A stretch of 64,000 nt of DNA from Misgurnus anguillicaudatus (lineage: Eukaryota > Chordata > Actinopteri > Cypriniformes > Cobitidae): contig NC_073356.2 of the NCBI RefSeq assembly GCF_027580225.2, forward strand, positions 6,854,501 to 6,918,500. The letters run 5' to 3'. The translations under genes and the position numbers were made by a program. Shown piece after piece: positions 46,995-58,858 of the stretch; the stretch's first letter is position 1, and the number at the start of each line of letters is the position of its first letter. The notes below the pieces were generated by a model. The model was not told the DNA's origin. It was given only the letters and a program-made list of their open reading frames with translations, and did not search any database.

Positions 46995-47949
46995 ATAATG
47001 ACTGTATCTGCCTGCATCATTGCGCTGTGGTGTAGGTTAGGTTGGCTGAAAATATCTTTATTATTGTATCATTAAATATATGACGCTTGTAAAGTTTTTC
47101 GATGTAATCCTACGAAATGATGTAACAATGTTAACAGCAGTGATGTTTTCGAGGTGTTTCAGAGACTGCCCTGCTGTTTGCACACCTGTACTTTATGTAG
47201 TCTTGTGTAGCGTGTTAATAATCTGTGTATAATGTTAATATTTAGGTCATTTTATTTTTTACCCACTTTTAGACTTTTTAAAATAATAGTTTTCAGTCGA
47301 TTCAAGACAATTTAATGACATACAGTGTGACAAGTGGGTTGTATTCTTGTGTTGTTTTGTGTAGGACCTTGTTCCTAGAGAAATGTTGTTATGTTTCGCT
47401 GTGTACAAGCTGTATATGGTTGAAATGACAATAAAGCTACTCTGACTCTGAAACATGACTACCCAGGATCTGATAGTCCATTTAGTCATGAGATAAAATT
47501 CTCCTGATATTTTGGCAATTATTAAGCCCATCATCACTCTTCTGTGCACCTCCTGCCTGGTGAGCATATGATCCCTTCAATCCCTATTACTTTGTTATGT
47601 TTCAGGGGTCACAGTCAGCCACGGGGCAGCCAGATTTATCTAGGATTAGCCTCGGAGTTCTCTGGATTATTCGGGCTGAGTGGGATTAAAACGGATTGCC
47701 AGATTTTTCGGACTTGTTTTGCATATTTGAAAGTGTACAGGTTGTGTTTGAATAAGGTGTAAATGTGCGTTTGTGAGTGTTGTGCAGGGTCTTTCACAAG
47801 ACTTGCTCTATTAAGAGTATAGAGAGATTGCTATCTGGAAATATCTATAACTGGAGGTCAGCGAGGTCACTGTATCGCTGCTTGCTTGTATTTATCCTTC
47901 TTGACTGCAGTATTTAACTCTATCAGAACTGTGTACACTAATTCATTGT
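46995..47949. other. Intronic noncoding stretch
   Basis: Between 47300 and 47460, GTGTGACAAGTGGGTTGTATT and GACAATAAAGCTACTCTGAC look like an old retroelement tail. This is not firm enough to name. No gene. Confidence 0.35.
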
Positions 47950-48106
47950 TCCAGTGTTCCTGTACCTCAAATGGGAGAGTATTGTGTTGCCAGCACAAAA
48001 GATCATAGGTTCGATCCCAGGGAACACACATACTGATGTATGTGAAAATGTAATGCACTGTAAAGTCGCTTTGGATAAAAGTGTCTGCCGAATGCATTGC
48101 ATCTCT
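47950..48106 (+). mobile_element. tRNA-derived SINE with L2-like tail
   Basis: It reads in the plus direction: GTTCCTGTACCTCAAATGGG (A-box region), GGTTCGATCCCAGGGAACAC (B box) and the tail AAGTCGCTTTGGATAAAAGT, then GTCTGCCGAATGCA. The best-preserved copy of three in the window. Confidence 0.87.
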
Positions 48107-50160
48107 GCTCATTTGTATAGAACAAATAGGTGCCTCAGATCAGACCCGGGCAGGCGACTAGCTGATGTTTTTTGCAGCGTGCAATCACTTTTTATAAGCT
48201 TCAGTAAGGAAGTGTCTTCCAGTTGCAGATAATTTCAGAAAGCACTTGTGTGCATCAGAGTCAGCCAAAGCAGGTCATGAGTAGACGCTGCGTGGCTGGC
48301 CGGCGAATGACTCAGAGGCAGAGGAGCTTGAAGGTGTCTGGGTCAAATTCTGAACCACAGACCTGCTATTTATAACCCTCACCACAGACCACACTACCAC
48401 AGCAATTGTGACTTCATGAATAATTTTCTTTCATCGAGCAGCACGGAGAAAAGCACCTCGCGCTCTCTTTCCTCCCACTGACTTAACGGAGCCGGTAAGG
48501 GTAACGCGTGGATCTCTAAACGACGACTCATGGCCTTTTAAGTCTGAGAGTTGTCATGTTTTAAAAACGCGAGCTTTCTACAACAAGCTCGCACGCAGAC
48601 GGCTGTTTGGTGAGCTGATCCGCGGAGTTGCGGGGTGCTGGTAGCTACTGTGAAGTCATGCAGCCTATAGTTGACTTGCTAATCACTGTTCCTCTGAGAC
48701 AGCTCGAGCGACGCCGTGACTGCCGATGATTGAAGCTCTCCTGCGAGTGGGGCGAGCCGTCTGACTGTCAGAGATGAAAGGCTGTTTGCAGTTTACCTGC
48801 AGCATCAATCGGCACCTGCCTCTCTCATCCCCCTGCCTCTGGCACGTAACTCCTCTCTTCAGCGGTTTCCACGGTAGCCATGGTTACCACCGCGACGGAG
48901 CGTGGTCGCCGAAGCTGTCAGGGCGTAGAGCTCAGATCACCTCGGTTCCCGCCCGTGACACCACGCTTCAATTTGGCTTTGATTAAGTCGACCCGGGAAG
49001 CATCTGGCTCTTTCGCTGGCACGGGGGCTCGTGTAATTTGGCAGAATGGCTGGTGGAGAATAAAGGCTCCTCCTGGGGGGGCGAGGGGACGTAAATACAT
49101 CTTGCTTATCCAATTTCTCACCGCTCCGAATGGAAGCGTCGCAAAAAGCTGAAAATCTGCTAGGGGAAGAATTAGCCCCTCAGGTGTGAGGTGACAGCGA
49201 AACAGCACGCGCTCTCAGATTAGCCTGCTTTACAGTCGATATCCAGCTGTAGTGTAAATTTCGCCAAGGTAATTGGCTCTTTTCAGTGACGGATATCTGA
49301 CCGCTCGTGTGAGCGGTAATGGATCTCAGAATCGCTGTGGAAAACAAGAGGTTGCTTTCTATGCGATGGGGGATTATGGAGTATAGATGGGCCGACAGAC
49401 ACACTCAAAGCATAATTGTATTGTGGATGATTGAGGGACAGGAAGTAAATTTGTTTTGTCTTATTTGCATTCTTTTTTCTTCAGCCGGAGCAGGTGAATG
49501 AAATTAGTGTTGTGATTTGTGGGAGAACGGAGAGAGATTGAAAAGGGAGTGATGAACAAATGCAGCAGGGACTGAGCGAAGGAGATGAATGAGTGTGCGA
49601 GTGAGGGTGTTAACCCACGAGAAGCTGTGTGAGTGAGAGATTGTGTGTGCTCTCACTACATTAATGTTGCTGTGTACACATGTCAACACATTATATGGAT
49701 TGCTGGTAATGTTAAGGATATGATAGACGGATAGGATTTTCCTGCTGGAGAGAGTGAGGGAGATTGGTTGAGTTCTCTGTATGGTGTGAACACAAGTGCA
49801 CTGTGGCCAGAACACTCAACATGGAGAAGCAGATTGAGGGATTTGGCCTTGTCACTTATTGCACAGAGAGATGGATAGAAACTGAGATGTTGTCATAACT
49901 GAACATACTGCCATGGTAGATTGCCCTTCTTTGTTTTTTCCAAATTTTTTGAGGTGGAAAATTTGATTTTACAAAAGTTGATTCACAAAAACGCATTTCA
50001 TTTCACTTGATTTTGTTCATACTCTTGACATTTATTTAATAAATATAAGGGATGTAAATGAACGTATGATATTCATAATACTGACAGTTCTTACATTATA
50101 TCATAGTGTAATGTGGTACTTAGTGCTGCTCTCTAATTTATACCATTGAAACCATTTCTG

Positions 50161-50162
<2 letters not shown>
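48107..50162. other. Distal intron with candidate conserved block
   Basis: 48280-49340 is about 1 kb without any simple repeat or inverted end, with balanced composition, and includes GGATATCTGACCGCTCGTGT. It is the longest clean block in the intron and a good enhancer candidate. The short frames in it have no family resemblance. Confidence 0.45.

Positions 50163-50199
<37 letters not shown>
50163..50199. repeat. (TC)n microsatellite
   Basis: Pure TC run about 600 bases before exon 2. Confidence 0.95.
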
Positions 50200-50202
<3 letters not shown>

Positions 50203-50802
50203 ATTTTTATTTAATTTGTCTGGTGCTCCACCAGGATCACTAGTATCACAAAATAGACACTCGCTCTAGCTTTCTTATGTGTCTCACTCTCTGGCTTTCC
50301 CTCATATTTTCCCAAGACTGCAATCGATAGAGGCGTCTGTGATCAGGTTGCCACGTGTGATTCATTTGGGTAACCTTGACTACGGTTTGATGTGCGTGTG
50401 GACTCGGCTTGGCTGGCTGCAGTGTGAGTCAGAGAAAGCGTGCGGCTTGGAGGAGCTGGGCTGCTTACAGTATTGATTTGCCTGAGCAGCCAAGAGGGGC
50501 TTCACCTCTTCTTGCACTCAGTCCCCTCAAATGCTGTTTTATAGAAATTTTATTAAAAGGATAAAGATTAGATAATAGGGATAAAGATAAAGGATGTTAG
50601 ATTAGCACCCTGAATCAGGTCATTTTGAATACCTGAATATACTAATACATTACTTTCTATTGAATGACACTTTGAAAAGGTTTACATTAAAATATGTTTA
50701 TATCCTGGTATGGTATTGCAAAGGAGCCCTAATTGATAGCATGATTCCTAATTTCATTATAAATTCCTAATATATATTTCTTCTTGTTTTTCCTCTTTAC
50801 AG

Positions 50803-52485
50803 AACTCCATCAGACACAACCTCTCCTTGCACACCCGTTTCATCCGTGTGCAAAATGAGGGAACGGGAAAAAGTTCCTGGTGGATGCTAAACCCTGAGGG
50901 CGGGAAGATGGGCAAAGGTCCCCGTCGACGAGCTGTTTCCATGGACAATGGCACCAAGTACCTGAAGAGCCGAGGCCGAGTGAGTCGAAAGAGAGCAGGA
51001 GCTGTGGGAATGGGCAGAGAGCTTGGAGGGCCTGGAATACAGGGATCACCAGAACATGGAAGCCCGGCTGGTAAGGGGGCACTGGGAGTCGGGAGCGAAG
51101 AGTATGACGCGTGGACAGACCTCCACTCCAGAACTAGTTCATCTGCATCGACGTTAAGTGGATGCCTATCGCCTATTCTGGCTGAGGCAGAGCCTGATGA
51201 ACCAGAGGAAGGAGGGCTCTCCTGCTCAGCTTCCCCAAGACTTTACCCTAGCCCCACTAGCACTAGATCTCCAGCCCTGGGAACAGGGGGACACTGTCCA
51301 TCTGTCGAGCTCCCGCACTTAGCCGATTTAACGGGAGCCATCAGCTTGGAAGAAGGTTACTCCCAGCCTTTGCCAGTCAAGCGCAATGGCTACCACTATG
51401 GCCCTGGGCCCAAGGGAGAAACGTCCTATTGTGGAACCGTCTACGGTCAACCATCTATGGGTATGCTTAGGCATCATACGCCTATGCAGACCATTCAGGA
51501 AAACAAGCCTACCAGCTTCCAGCGTGCCCTTAGAGCATACTCAGAGAACAATGCCCTCGAAAGTCTGCTTACTGGTGGGCCACAGTATTGTGGTAAGGAC
51601 ATGATTGTGGGGCAAACAGGAGCATCCCATTCACTTCTGTCACAATCTAACAGTGCCGTGCACTCTCATGGCCACAATCAGAGTCACAATCACAGCCAGA
51701 ATCACAATCATAATCATGAGCATGGCCACAATCCCAGTCAAAGTCTTCACAACGGCCATGGAGTATCGCACGAGCAAAACCCAAGCCATCACCACAATCC
51801 CAATACAGCTCATAATAAGCATCATCCGGGTCTCGACTACAGTCACGGCCACAAGCACCACCGTGGCCACGACTATGTTCAGTCTCATGAGCACAAACTC
51901 AATGCTAGTCCCAATCACATGCACAATCACATGCAACACAGCAACTCCAGACAAGCAGACCTTTCTCCCAGGGTGAGCAATGACATGTTACAACCCTACA
52001 ATCACAAATCACAAAGCCTTTATGGCTCACGTGCTCACCTCCCTTCCACCGCCCTGCCTCCTAACCCTGCCAGTGTTTTGGATGTACCCCAGGACCCCTG
52101 TCGTCTGGCCTCAGCATCCCACCCTCGCCATCAATCCTACCCGGGTGCCCACCTTCTCCAGGGCATGACAGAACCCTGGCACGGGTATTACCACCACCCA
52201 TCACAGAATCCTAATTACCATGGCAACCATCAAGCTAACCCTCACCAGGATCCTCACAGCCGGTTGCAGTCTGAGCTGGAAATGGAAGTGCACCAGAGCA
52301 GCCTGGATTGCGATGTAGAATCTATTCTCCTGAATGACTTGATGGACTCAACAGAAGGAATGGACTTTAACTTTGATGGGTCGTTGTCGCAGGGGGTTGG
52401 CATGGGTATGGGTTTGGGTATGGGAATGGGGGCATTTGTAGGATCTCAACAATCACACAACAGCCAGAGCTGGGTTCCTGGGTGA
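50803..52485 (+). CDS. foxo6: FoxO6 transcription factor, coding exon 2
   Basis: This exon encodes residues 157-716. NSIRHNLSLHTRFIRVQNEG through KSSWWMLNPEGGK completes the forkhead domain, including the recognition helix residues NSIRHNLS. RRRAVS puts Ser202 in AKT context, overlapping the basic localisation signal that runs to SRKRAG. DAWTDLHSRTSSSASTLSGC (258-277) is the third phosphorylation region, but the FOXO1-type RxRxxS has His264 in place of the first Arg. PMQTIQENK (383) and LESLL (408-412) match the conserved central region. Residues 443-535 are histidine-rich (30 His in 93). LDCDVESILLNDLMDSTEGM (657) and DFNFDGS form the conserved acidic transactivation motif. A Gly-Met run and SWVPG close the protein. 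At 716 residues it is longer than typical FoxO proteins, mainly through the His-rich insert. The true exon starts at AAC after the AG acceptor. Confidence 0.96.
   Translation, partial: NSIRHNLSLHTRFIRVQNEGTGKSSWWMLNPEGGKMGKGPRRRAVSMDNGTKYLKSRGRVSRKRAGAVGMGRELGGPGIQGSPEHGSPAGKGALGVGSEEYDAWTDLHSRTSSSASTLSGCLSPILAEAEPDEPEEGGLSCSASPRLYPSPTSTRSPALGTGGHCPSVELPHLADLTGAISLEEGYSQPLPVKRNGYHYGPGPKGETSYCGTVYGQPSMGMLRHHTPMQTIQENKPTSFQRALRAYSENNALESLLTGGPQYCGKDMIVGQTGASHSLLSQSNSAVHSHGHNQSHNHSQNHNHNHEHGHNPSQSLHNGHGVSHEQNPSHHHNPNTAHNKHHPGLDYSHGHKHHRGHDYVQSHEHKLNASPNHMHNHMQHSNSRQADLSPRVSNDMLQPYNHKSQSLYGSRAHLPSTALPPNPASVLDVPQDPCRLASASHPRHQSYPGAHLLQGMTEPWHGYYHHPSQNPNYHGNHQANPHQDPHSRLQSELEMEVHQSSLDCDVESILLNDLMDSTEGMDFNFDGSLSQGVGMGMGLGMGMGAFVGSQQSHNSQSWVPG
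51661..51939 (+). other. foxo6: Histidine/asparagine-rich tract in FoxO6
   Basis: Residues 443-535 contain 30 histidines among 93, many as HNH, HGH or HHH, with Asn, Ser and Gln between. The DNA is built on CACAAT/CATAAT codon pairs, so it probably grew by repeat slippage. Such tracts can bind metals or promote condensate formation; neither is shown here. Confidence 0.9.
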
Positions 52486-52897
52486 GCTAAATGCAGGCAA
52501 ACCTTCAACCGTACTGCCTTCTGAAGGGCAGCAGGTCAAGTTGGGGACGGAAACTAACAATTTGACCAAGATTCCCTTTTGTTGATGTCAGATTCTGGAT
52601 AGTTATCCTCTTAAAATGAAAACGATTCCCTCCCCTCTTCCTCCGAATCCATTTCCCCCGCTGTGGAATAATGTCATAGCGCCCTAAGAGTCCTTTTTGT
52701 GGTTCACGTCCTTCGGTTTGTGGTCGATTCGTCAACTCCATCTCTTTCTGGGCACAGGCTCAGAAGCACTTTACATCTGTCGCCATCCATTCCGACGCTG
52801 TAACGACCACCCCGCGACCCGGGAGGAATCGCATTGTCTGCTGGCCTGGGTTTAATGTATGCAAACGACTTTGTTATCCTTCCTGAACAAAAAAGTA

Positions 52898-52903
52898 AAT
52901 AAA
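52898..52903 (+). terminator. foxo6: Alternative polyadenylation signal
   Basis: AATAAA in GTAAATAAATAATT, 0.4 kb past the stop, followed by GTTGGTGTTGTTTTG, a GT-rich downstream element. It would give a short 3' UTR. Confidence 0.45.
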
Positions 52904-54886
52904 TAATTAAGCGTTGGTGTTGTTTTGCTAAACATGAGTACAGGATTGAGCAGTCGCTATAGCTGTCTGAGTGTCTGTGCCGTCATTCGCGTTTTCGTCA
53001 GTGTGTGAGGGTGTGTGAGATTGTGAGTGTGGAGCTGCTTTTTTTGCTAAATGTGCGCACCTCCTCCTATGGAGGTCTATTGGATGTCCCTTTATTGTGG
53101 GCCAGGACAGTCATCCATCAGACACACTCTATTGATATTCAGCATATCCTTTTTAATCTCCAAAGTAATGCACCAGCTATGCATCACTGTTGCAAATAGA
53201 ATGTGATGCTCAGAGTACGCAGGGCTGTTTTTCCCCCGGACACACAACGGCTTAATGTGTTTTGGCGAAAGTGATGATTAAAGTCACTCTCTGCAGTAAG
53301 TGGGGGAGCTGGGGGAGGCGGAGATGGAGAGATAGAGGGGGAAAGGAGAAATGCAAATATATTCTCACTATGCCCCTTCCTCTCCATTCCGTGAATTTCT
53401 AAAGCTTTTCCTCTAATGAAATAAGGAACGATCTAACACAACAGCACATCCTGTGCGTGGCTTTTTCCTGGTTCACCTCGGCCTAACTTCTCTGTGTCAG
53501 CAGCCAACGAGCTGGCTTCATTTTGGCTACATTATCCCCCTCCCCATGTAGTGTTACTTTAGGTAATCAATGTTGATTGATTGAATTTGAAGCCTTGTCT
53601 GACCCCATTAACTGTGTGTTAATTTAATACAGAGATGGAATTTGGAAATTTATCCTTAATGACTTAACATTGCATCAACTTTACTAAATAACTATTCGAT
53701 GCTGGTGCTCCCTCAAGGTTACAAAGGGAAATCGTCTTATATCCGGCTATAGAGCTTTACGGAGTGATTCGATTCCACCATCTTCCCGAACTTATGTGTC
53801 CTACACTGCTGAAGTTCTTACTGAAAAATTTCTTCTTGTTGCAAACATTTCCCTTTCGTAACGCCTTTATTCAGTGATCATACAGCCTCCAGTGATTAAG
53901 TGTAAGTGTGTAGTTTTCATTCTAAATGCAACACAACACCAAGGGTTTCAAAGGAAAGACTGCTGTTATAATTATGACTTTGTGAGGTTGGAGGAAACAT
54001 ACAGTGTATGTCTTATCCTATTTGAGCCACTAGATATACAGAAGAGAAACATAGAAGAAGAGTGCCTAAAATACTGATACATACTGCTTTTCAGATGGTG
54101 AAAGCATGATCTTTCATAAGTGTAATGCCTCCAAGCACAATACTAAATATATTCAAGAGTCACTTTATGACTAGCAGGGTAAAATCGCCTTCCACGGCCA
54201 AACATCCAAAACTGAACATTATCAAATCTTTACATAAGATTCAAGAGTGCAGAGTCCAGATTCTTCATTGTTAAATCCTCCATAATTTCAGAAAAAAATA
54301 AACAGCGTCTCATGGCCTTGTTGTTCATGTTATTTTGCCCACTCTTTGTGTCTTTGTGCACCATTGTATCTTGCGTTTGTCTACTATGATTTGTGTTATG
54401 TAAAGTGCAATTTCCACCTCATACTGGGAAAAAGATGCCGTCTTTTACGGACACACGACTTGGAGCGAACCTTTATGTTCTGCTTAAAATTTGATGAAGA
54501 TAAACGAAGGTGGTTACAGAAACGAATGAGTTGAAAAGGACGACATTGTGTTGCTTGAAAGAAAAAGCCCTCACATATAGAGATTGAAAGAGAGTGTGAA
54601 AGAAAGAGAAAGAGAGAGAGGGAGTCCGTCAGAGTAGCTTTTCCTCCGCCGAGCTGAATCAGGCCAAATGTCAAGTGGCTCTCCACAGTGTTTCTCACAC
54701 AGACCGATCAGATAGCCATCCCTCTTTCACACTGTTTCTCTTTCCTGCCAAGGACAGTAAGCCCCATCCTGATCCGATTCTCCCTTTCATTTCTTTATGT
54801 TTTTTCTCGAGGTGTCCAGGAATCTGTTGTGATCCATTGGTAATACTGATTGCTGGCCCACACCTACTTATGTGCTCCACTTCATG

Positions 54887-54923
54887 TGTGTGCGTGTGTG
54901 TGTGTGCGCGCGTGTGTGTGTGT
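54887..54923. repeat. (GT)n microsatellite
   Basis: GT run with a GCGCGC interruption inside the predicted 3' UTR. Confidence 0.9.
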
Positions 54924-55234
54924 AGCACAGTGACGTACCTGATGTGAGTTTTAAAATTCATTGAAATCGTGCCCTGGTATTTACTACGCCTGGCCTATCA
55001 ATAATATAATATACACAGTTTATATTTATTGGGTATAAAGATGGGTTTGTGGGTGATGATATGGAGCTCTTGTATTTCATTCATCTTTATGACAAGACCA
55101 TGATTCTATTACAGTTCATTTTTGTTTCATGCTGTACAAAAATCTGTATTGAGAAAATTGTATAATATTTTTGACAAATATCGGTTTTATTTCCTTTTTC
55201 TAAATGATGTATCTGCTCATCTTGTGGCCTGTAA

Positions 55235-55240
55235 AATAAA
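55235..55240 (+). terminator. foxo6: Main polyadenylation signal (predicted)
   Basis: AATAAA within GTAAAATAAAACAAAACAGA, followed within 40 bases by TTTTTCTGCATGTTTGTGTG, a classic GU-rich element. The preceding 100 bases (GAGAAAATTGTATAATATTT) look like a UTR end. Transposon-rich DNA resumes soon after. Confidence 0.65.
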
Positions 55241-55321
55241 ACAAAACAGAACTTGAGCCTTTTTCTGCATGTTTGTGTGTTTGTGACTTACACTGTAAAG
55301 AAAATGCAGCATGAAGTTAAG

Positions 55322-55580
55322 GGCCTGTTTACACGAGAAAGCTTGAGGGTGAAAACGTAAAAATATTTTATCGGATGTGCCTTTCGTTTACACGGTGACG
55401 GCGTTTTTTGGGCTTAAAAACGCAAAAAAAGTTAAACTCCAGAATGGAAATCTTAAAAATTATCTATCTATCTATCTATCCCCCCCCGTCTACAGGGTAA
55501 AAATGCAAAAGTCTGCTCACAGTGGCTCTCGTTGCGTACGCGTTTACGTCACAGGCATACGCCAATTCAGAAAAATAACA
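55322..55580. repeat. Repeat fragment with (TCTA)n tetranucleotide
   Basis: GGCCTGTTTACACGAGAAAG and CGTTTACACGGTGACGGCGT resemble ends of GC-rich fish MITEs. A (TATC)n run lies at 55461-55480 followed by a C run. The right boundary is not clear. Confidence 0.5.
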
Positions 55581-55599
55581 ACAAACATGTCGGATTATT

Positions 55600-55790
55600 T
55601 CCAATAATCAACTCGGATTTATGAGTCATTTCAACTTACTATTATTTATCTTGACTAGAGATGAGTTGTTATAACTACAGGTGAGTTGTTATAACCTATA
55701 CAATTAAGTTTACTACTCTCAACGATATTTTATAAGTTGTGACAACTCATCTCTGTTGACATGACTTGTAAATCTGAGTTGATTTAAAAA
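55600..55790. mobile_element. Probable palindromic MITE
   Basis: AACTCGGATTTATGAGTCAT near 55610 is mirrored by ATGACTTGTAAATCTGAGTT near 55760. Inside, GATGAGTTGTTATAACT recurs and is mirrored by GTTGTGACAACTCATC. Confidence 0.65.
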
Positions 55791-57051
55791 ACAATTTTAA
55801 GGCAGCAAAGTATTTTTACAGTGTAGGTTTTGCAACTTATTTCATTTTTTTATTTATTTTAAGCTTTGACTTGTGATAAGTTGACATTACTCATAAAAAC
55901 AAGTTTAAATTGTTTAACTTAATTTGTTAGGTTAAAGTAACTTCGTCCACTTTATATACAATATAAGACCCAAATTTCATAGTCTCATTGTTAGGAATGT
56001 GTGAGGAAGACGACGACTGGAGACTTGGATGAACAAGGATAATGATCAACTTTAATAATAAATGTAGAAATAGTCAAGCAGGTAAGATACTTAATGTACA
56101 ACGTACTGTACGGACAACAACATAAGGAAACGGAGAGCTTAAATCAAGTGGCGATGATGAGGATGATGACTGGCAGGTGAGGGAGCGTGGAGGATGATGG
56201 GAACCAGAGTCAGAAGAGATATGACATGACACTATGAGCTATGATACACACATTCATTTTATAGCTTTGTGCTCTTAACAATTGTGTATAATTTTATTTC
56301 TCCCAAGGAGCTCTATAGGAAAAACAAAAAGACAAGGCTGAAAGACAAAGTTGATACTTAAATGAAACATAAAGAAGAATTAAGTGTGCAAGTGTGTTCT
56401 GGTGCAACCTCTCAGCAGTAAAAATTTTCCCTGGATGGCATTAAAGTCAACGAGAATAATACTTGGCGGATGTATGTGTGCTAAAGAATTTGATATGGTG
56501 ACAAGAAGAAATGCAGTTCATTTAAAAAAAACAATTGATCTTATTGTCTACTGTCTATATAGACAGAATAGACTATTCTGAAAATATTCCTATTTTTAAA
56601 AAATATTTTTTGTCACACTTTTCTGTACATTTTTCTCAACCATGTCTGATTGTTGTTTCACTGAAGGATGTGTATGAACATCTAAACTCCTAAAAATTCA
56701 GGTGCTTAAAAGGTTCTCTGCAGCGATGCCATAGCGAACCATTTTGGTTCCTCAAAGAACCATTCAGTCCTTTTATAAAACAGAAAGCTTCTTCAGATAT
56801 TAAAGGTAAATGTTTTTTTCTATTGCATCGTGAAGCATCTTTATTTTTGTGTAACTCTTTTGAAAATGTAATAGTGCCTAATATATATAGCAGTTCACTA
56901 AGTTTGATCATACAGAGTATATGCAGATGTAAAGTGTGTGTGTGATAAGGCTGGTTAACAGCACTGATGCTGAACCACAGCTGTCCTTGTCCCAATGGAA
57001 GCTTGGAACGCTCACATCTGCAGTGCCATATACTCTTCCATGTCTTTCTCT

Positions 57052-57095
<44 letters not shown>

Positions 57096-58476
57096 TGTGC
57101 GTCTAATTGACTCCGCTCATCTCTGGCTCTGCCTCGCCTCCACAGGCGACTGTGCGTGAGCGAGAAACGGACAACTGAGTCGTGAGAGAAATAAAAAACC
57201 AAAAAGAAAGACTACTGGAAACACATGCTCTTAACATGGCCGATCTCCACCCCCGTGAAAAAATTATTACCATAAAAACCAGACCACTCTAATTTATCTT
57301 TTAAAAAATCCTCTTTTGCACAACAATTATAATTCTGTCATCATTTATTCATTCGTATATCATTCCAAAACCACATCACTTTCTTTCATGGAGGATTTTG
57401 CAATCACGTACACGTAGCTCCTTTCCATACAACAGCGATAGTGACCACATTTGTCATGGTCTTAACAAGGAGACTACATAACTGTACAGTATATGTGTGG
57501 GTATATTTCAAGACTTCTGAAAGAAGGTGGAACAAATGTGTGAGGAATTAAATTATATATAATTTAGATTTTATTTAAAATCAGCCAAATGGCATCAAAC
57601 ACTACTGGTTGTCACAGATAATAGTCCCTAGATGTTACATACACTACTGTTTAAACATTACTCTTTTTATATTTTTCCACAGTTTCTACCCAGATATTGT
57701 CTTTACTTAAACAAAATAATTTAATATTTTGTGTTTTGGATATATAAAAATCTTAGTTCATTTAACTTCATTAAACTAAAACATTCAAATGACCTTTAAA
57801 ATGATCAGTACCTGTTGTAAGGAATAGACTTATCTAGTCAGTTACCATTTACAACACTAAAAGTAAAATAAATTAATAAAAAATAGAAAATCTTTGAACT
57901 CGATTAACTAAGTGGATATGTTGGACAGATCAATTGATATTACAAAATATTTTAAGTTAAATCAACTTAAAATGAATCATCTTGCTGAATTAGGAAATTT
58001 TAAGTTAAATGTACTCTTGTTTTATTTCACATTACTTTATTCATTTTATTAGGGAAACAACTTTCCTGCATTTTTTAAGTAAAACTCAAATAAAACTTTT
58101 TCGGGTTTAAAGTATATAATAGTAAACGTATAAAAATTATGAAAAAAGACAAATACAACTATGGCAATTATATTGAGACCTAAAGCATTCAAAATAAATC
58201 AAAGCTATTTTGTATTTTATTATCTCCAATAGTCGCCCTTTATCTAGAATTCGCAAAACTGTACTCCTGTTATTTTATCATGCAGCTTCTTGAGATGTTT
58301 TTAAACTGTATTAAAGGAGTTCACATGCAAGTCATCCATTTCAAAAATATAATAATAATAAAAAAAAAATTCTAATGAAAGAAATTAATATGTTTGGCAT
58401 GATTATACTTTTGTCTACAAAAGAAATGTAACCATTTAAGCATACACCTTAAGATTAAAATATCTTTCAAGATAAA
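55791..58476. other. Downstream noncoding stretch
   Basis: AT-rich with a CA microsatellite at 57053. The 170-codon minus-strand frame at 56690-57202 runs through that microsatellite and has no domain, so it is not called. No further exon of foxo6 or of a neighbour was found. Confidence 0.45.
57053..57092. repeat. (AC)n microsatellite
   Basis: Uninterrupted AC run. Confidence 0.95.
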
Positions 58477-58698
58477 GGGGTGGTTTCCCAGACAGGGATT
58501 AGTTTAAGACAGGACTAGACCTTGGTTTAATTTGGAAATATAACTGGTTTCAACAAACACGCCTTACTAAAAACATTACCTATGTGCATTTTGAGGGTAA
58601 ACAACGGGCACTGATGTATTTTAAGATATGTCAATGCAATTTGTTTTCAGTTTGGACAGCTCTTACATTTATTATATCCTTGTCCGGGAAACCGCCCC
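58477..58698. mobile_element. MITE, GGTTTCCCGGACAGGG type, copy 1
   Basis: The ends GGGGTGGTTTCCCAGACAGG and CCTTGTCCGGGAAACCGCCCC are inverted. The body has TTTAAGATATGTCAATGC. Other copies lie at 58859-59069 and 63547-63774, with a terminal fragment near 7165-7203. Confidence 0.85.
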
Positions 58699-58858
58699 TA
58701 TGAGAAGTGTTTTAAACTTTTAATAATAAGTAAATTTAAGTAAATTGGATCGTGACATTTTTTAGCTGAACAGATGTTTTGATGTGAGTGACCGAGGTTT
58801 CTACATTGTCAGAAAAAATGGGATGGTACCCTATGTTTACAGGTATACCAAACATTAT

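Larger units (their letters stand above)
14700..50802 (+). other. foxo6: foxo6 intron splitting the forkhead domain
   Basis: The 36.1 kb phase-0 intron starts AAG|gtacgt and ends tcttcttgtttttcctctttacag|AAC after a strong pyrimidine tract (50777-50802). Joining the two coding exons gives the uninterrupted FoxO string SSAGWK-NSIRHNLSL. A very large first intron at this point is normal for vertebrate FoxO genes. It contains most of the window's transposons and several repeat-poor blocks that may be regulatory. Confidence 0.95.
52486..55262 (+). other. foxo6: foxo6 3' UTR (predicted)
   Basis: The sequence runs 2.8 kb without a coding frame to the best polyadenylation signal at 55235. Earlier AATAAA hexamers at 52898 and near 54297 could give shorter forms. 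Few transposons are seen, unlike the flanking DNA, which fits selected transcript sequence. A GT microsatellite lies near 54887. Confidence 0.65.

Noticed and set aside
51605..51976. 123-codon frame overlapping the His-rich tract
   Set aside because: Alternate frame of repetitive CACAAT-type codons; Thr/Ile artefact.
56690..57202. 170-codon minus-strand frame
   Set aside because: It runs through an AC microsatellite (Cys/Val repeat) and has no domain on either side.
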